From Paracoccus sp. (in: a-proteobacteria) (lineage in GTDB: Bacteria > Pseudomonadota > Alphaproteobacteria > Rhodobacterales > Rhodobacteraceae), in the NCBI GenBank assembly GCA_018056045.1, contig JAGPGI010000125.1:1-7385 (forward strand): a stretch of DNA of 7,385 nucleotides, written 5' to 3'. Shown piece by piece: positions 4,879-7,385 of the stretch (the first letter of the stretch is position 1; each line of letters begins with the position of its first letter). A program made the translations under genes and the position numbers. The notes under the pieces are model-generated. The model was given only the letters and a program-made list of their open reading frames with translations. It ran no database searches and was not told the origin of the DNA.

Positions 4879-6225
4879 ATGGACAAGCTTTGGGGGCAAG
4901 CGCGTGAAGAACTTCAGAAAATCGTCGGAGCCGACAGTTTCGCCACCTGGATCGAGCCGCTACGCCTGACTGGCGTCTCCGAGGGCACCGCCACGATCGC
5001 CTGCCCGACGCGATTCCTGTCCGACTGGGTCGCCCGCCATTACAGCAACGACATCCTGCAGGTCCTTGATGGGATCGAGGGGCCGGTGCAGCGCCTGAAC
5101 TTCGAAACCCGCGCCCAGACCGCGCGTCAGGCCGCAGCCCCCGCCAAACGCGCCCCCGCGCCGCGCCCGGTCGCCGCCAATGACGATCTGGCGGCGCCGC
5201 TGGACCAGCGCTTCACCTTTGACAATTTCGTTGTCGGCAAGCCCAACGAGCTGGCCCATGCCGCCGCCCGCCGGGTGGCCGAGGGCGGGCCGGTGACCTT
5301 CAACCCGCTGTTTCTTTACGGCGGCGTGGGGCTGGGCAAGACCCACCTGATGCATGCCATCGCCCGCGAGATCCAGACCCGCCAGCCCGAGGCGCGGGTG
5401 CTGTATCTGTCGGCCGAACAGTTCATGTACCGCTTTGTGCAGGCGCTGCGCGAACGCACGATGATGGACTTCAAGGAAATGTTCCGCGCGGTGTCTGTGC
5501 TGATGGTCGATGACGTCCAGTTCATCGCCGGCAAGGATTCCACGCAGGAGGAATTCTTCCACACCTTCAATACGCTGGTCGATCAGGGCAAGCAGATCGT
5601 CATTTCGGCCGACCGTTCGCCGGGCGAAATCAAGGATCTGGAAGACCGCATCAAGTCGCGCCTGCAATGCGGGCTTGTGGTCGACCTGCACCCGACCGAT
5701 TACGAGCTGCGTCTGGGCATCCTGCAATCCAAGACCGACAGTTTCCGCGTCCAGTATCCGGGTCTCAAGATCGCGCCGGGCGTGCTGGAGTTTCTGGCCC
5801 ATCGCATCACCTCGAACGTGCGGGTGCTGGAAGGCGCGCTGCAGCGGCTGTTCGCATTCGCCAGCCTGATGGGGCGCGAGATCAATCTCGACATGACCCA
5901 GGAATGTCTGGCCGACATCCTGCGCGCCAATGACCGCAAGGTCTCGATCGAGGAGATCCAGCGCAAGGTGGCCGAGCATTACAATATCCGGTTGGCCGAC
6001 ATGATCGGCCCCAAGCGGGTGCGCACCGTCGCCCGGCCGCGCCAGATTGCGATGTACCTCTCAAAGCAGATGACCTCACGCTCGCTGCCCGAGATCGGGC
6101 GCCGCTTTGGCGGGCGCGATCACACCACCATCATGCATGGCGTGAAAAAGATCGAAGAGCTGCGCAGCGCCGACCATAGCCTGTCGGAGGATATCGACCT
6201 GCTGCGCCGCCTGCTGGAGGCCTGA
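4879..6225 (+). CDS. dnaA: DnaA, chromosomal replication initiator
   Basis: DnaA is the AAA+ ATPase that binds DnaA boxes at oriC, melts the origin and loads DnaB helicase, and it also acts as a transcription factor. The product is 448 aa against 467 in E. coli, the difference lying mostly in a short linker. Domain I is at about 1-75 (with the SFATWIEPLR segment), an Ala/Pro-rich linker II at about 80-108, and AAA+ domain III from about 110 with Walker A GGVGLGKTH (148-156), Walker B LMVDDVQF (208-215), box VII DRIKSRLQCGL (256-266) and sensor II Arg315 (NVRVLEGAL). Domain IV includes the DnaA signature ending in GGRDHTTIMHGVKKI (411-425), the DNA-contact motif. Nothing essential is missing. 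GGAA (4866-4869) is the ribosome site, 9 nt before ATG. Linker II is where length varies in this family. Confidence 0.98.
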   Translation: MDKLWGQAREELQKIVGADSFATWIEPLRLTGVSEGTATIACPTRFLSDWVARHYSNDILQVLDGIEGPVQRLNFETRAQTARQAAAPAKRAPAPRPVAANDDLAAPLDQRFTFDNFVVGKPNELAHAAARRVAEGGPVTFNPLFLYGGVGLGKTHLMHAIAREIQTRQPEARVLYLSAEQFMYRFVQALRERTMMDFKEMFRAVSVLMVDDVQFIAGKDSTQEEFFHTFNTLVDQGKQIVISADRSPGEIKDLEDRIKSRLQCGLVVDLHPTDYELRLGILQSKTDSFRVQYPGLKIAPGVLEFLAHRITSNVRVLEGALQRLFAFASLMGREINLDMTQECLADILRANDRKVSIEEIQRKVAEHYNIRLADMIGPKRVRTVARPRQIAMYLSKQMTSRSLPEIGRRFGGRDHTTIMHGVKKIEELRSADHSLSEDIDLLRRLLEA

Positions 6226-6235
6226 GTCTGAAAGC

Positions 6236-6263
6236 TTGACCCTGCGCTGGTTTGTGCCACATT
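6236..6263 (+). promoter_or_regulatory. Candidate dnaN promoter in the dnaA-dnaN spacer
   Basis: TTGACC (6236-6241), a 16-bp spacer and CACATT (6258-6263) give a strong -35 with a weak -10, predicting a start near 6270. A direct repeat AGGCCGG (6274-6280 and 6291-6297) lies just downstream in the presumed leader, and a GANTC site (6224-6228) overlaps the dnaA stop. dnaN may thus be expressed both from here and by read-through from dnaA. I see no terminator after dnaA. Confidence 0.4.
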
Positions 6264-6316
6264 GGCGCCCCGCAGGCCGGGACAGATTTGAGGCCGGAAC
6301 GTCATAAGGGTTGACC

Positions 6317-7385
6317 ATGAAATTCTCGATCGAACGTGCCGCTCTGGTAAAGGCCGTCTCTCAGGCGCAATCCGTTGTCGAACGCCGCAACACCATCCCG
6401 ATTCTGGCCAACGTGCTGATCGAGGCCACGCCCGAGGGTGTCAGCTTTCGCGCGACCGATCTGGATACCGAGATCGTCGACCGCACCACCGCGCAGGTCG
6501 AACGCCCCGGCGCGACCACGGTTTCGGCCAGCATGCTCAATGACATCTCGCGCAAGCTGCCGGACGGCGCGCTGGTGCAGATCAGTCTGGACAATGCGTC
6601 CCAGCGGCTGTCGGTGCAGGCCGGACGTTCGAACTTCAGCCTGGCGACGCTGCCGCGCGAGGATTTCCCGCTGATGTCCTCGTCGGAATATGGCGCCAAT
6701 TTCAGCGCCCCGGCGACGGTGCTGCGGCGGCTTTTCGACAAGTCGAAATTCGCCATCTCGAACGAAGAGACACGCTATTACCTGAACGGCGTCTATATGC
6801 ATGTCGCCCAATCCGAGGATGGGCCGAGCCTGCGCTGCGTGGCGACCGACGGCCACCGGCTGGCGCGGATCGACGCCGCCCTGCCGGGCGGTGCCGAAGG
6901 GATGCCGGGCGTGATCGTGCCGCGCAAGACCGTGGCCGAGCTGCGCAAGCTGCTGGATGATGACGAGGCGCAGATCGCGGTTTCGGTCAGCGAAACCAAG
7001 GTGCGCTTTGCCACGCCGACGATCACCCTGACCTCGAAGGTGATCGACGGAACCTTCCCCGATTACAGCCGGGTGATTCCCTCGGGCAACACCCGCAAGC
7101 TTGAGGTGGATGCCGGCGATTTCGCCAAGGCCGTGGACCGCGTGGCCACCGTCAGCAGCGAGCGTTCGCGCGCGGTCAAGCTGGCGCTGGACGAGGACCG
7201 GCTGGTTCTGTCGGTTAACGCCCCCGATGCCGGCGCCGCCGATGAGGAGCTGCCCGTCGCCTATGCCGACGAGCCGCTGGAAATCGGCTTCAACGCCAAA
7301 TACCTGCACGAGATCGCCAGCCAGATCGAACGCGAGAACGCGGTCTTTCTGTTCAACGGCTCGGGCGATGCGGCGCTGATCCGCG
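6317..7385 (+). CDS. dnaN: DnaN, DNA polymerase III beta sliding clamp (partial, right edge)
   Basis: The beta clamp is a ring dimer that tethers DNA polymerase III and many repair proteins to DNA. I translated it from ATG 6317: 356 codons before the edge against about 372 for alphaproteobacterial clamps, so roughly 16 C-terminal residues are missing. Domain 1 opens with MKFSIERAALVKAVSQAQSV and has RNTIPILANVLIE and the FRATDLDTEI strand (about 47-56). Domain 2 includes FAISNEETRYYLNGVY (about 145-160) and the conserved ATDGHRLAR (about 173-181). Domain 3 begins near residue 250 with VIDGTFPDYSRVIP. AAGG (6306-6309) is a good ribosome site. It follows dnaA by 91 bp in the same direction, the classical dnaA-dnaN order, and recF would be expected next beyond the edge. 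Confidence 0.97.
   Translation, partial: MKFSIERAALVKAVSQAQSVVERRNTIPILANVLIEATPEGVSFRATDLDTEIVDRTTAQVERPGATTVSASMLNDISRKLPDGALVQISLDNASQRLSVQAGRSNFSLATLPREDFPLMSSSEYGANFSAPATVLRRLFDKSKFAISNEETRYYLNGVYMHVAQSEDGPSLRCVATDGHRLARIDAALPGGAEGMPGVIVPRKTVAELRKLLDDDEAQIAVSVSETKVRFATPTITLTSKVIDGTFPDYSRVIPSGNTRKLEVDAGDFAKAVDRVATVSSERSRAVKLALDEDRLVLSVNAPDAGAADEELPVAYADEPLEIGFNAKYLHEIASQIERENAVFLFNGSGDAALIR

Noticed and set aside
4582..4899. 105-codon minus-strand ORF in the dnaA upstream region
   Set aside because: No recognisable family, start inside dnaA and no ribosome site that I trust. An open frame of this size is common in GC-rich non-coding DNA.

Overview
The window is an ordinary-looking, GC-rich (roughly 65% by eye) alphaproteobacterial chromosome segment. 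The protein sequences and the gene order ubiB-ubiE / mutM - enoyl-CoA hydratase - rpsT - dnaA - dnaN point to the Rhodobacteraceae, most likely Paracoccus or a close relative. The genus is inferred from remembered sequence character, not from a search.

Layout. Positions 1-2077 hold a minus-strand ubiquinone pair: ubiE (C-methyltransferase) followed after 3 nt by ubiB (atypical kinase/ATPase), whose C-terminus runs off the left edge. A 95-bp divergent spacer separates ubiE from plus-strand mutM (fpg, 8-oxoguanine DNA glycosylase, 2173-3018). A GC-rich hairpin and an apparent Rhodobacterales-type dispersed motif follow mutM. Next come an enoyl-CoA hydratase gene (3148-3924) and rpsT (ribosomal protein S20, 4077-4346). 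rpsT has its own candidate promoter, a structured leader and a clear intrinsic terminator. A 532-bp non-coding region (4347-4878) leads to dnaA (4879-6225). After a 91-bp spacer with a candidate promoter, dnaN (sliding clamp) starts at 6317 and is cut by the right edge about 16 codons short of the usual length.

Function. dnaA and dnaN are the replication initiator and the polymerase clamp. rpsT links the block to ribosome supply, mutM to oxidative DNA repair, ubiE/ubiB to respiratory quinone, and the hydratase to fatty-acid or acyl-CoA breakdown. All are housekeeping genes. I found no mobile element, CRISPR array, tRNA, rRNA, broken gene or unknown protein family.

The unexplained structure is in the non-coding DNA. 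The rpsT leader has a perfect 7-bp hairpin, a five-codon mini-ORF and a 9-nt segment perfectly complementary to the rpsT start-codon region. The dnaA upstream region has an AT-rich stretch, five GANTC sites (three spaced about 28 bp apart just before dnaA), recurring TCACGTCG/GTCGTGACT elements, a 10-bp direct repeat and a strong hairpin. It has no consensus DnaA boxes, so I do not call it an origin. The long ORFs antisense to every gene are codon-aligned shadows.
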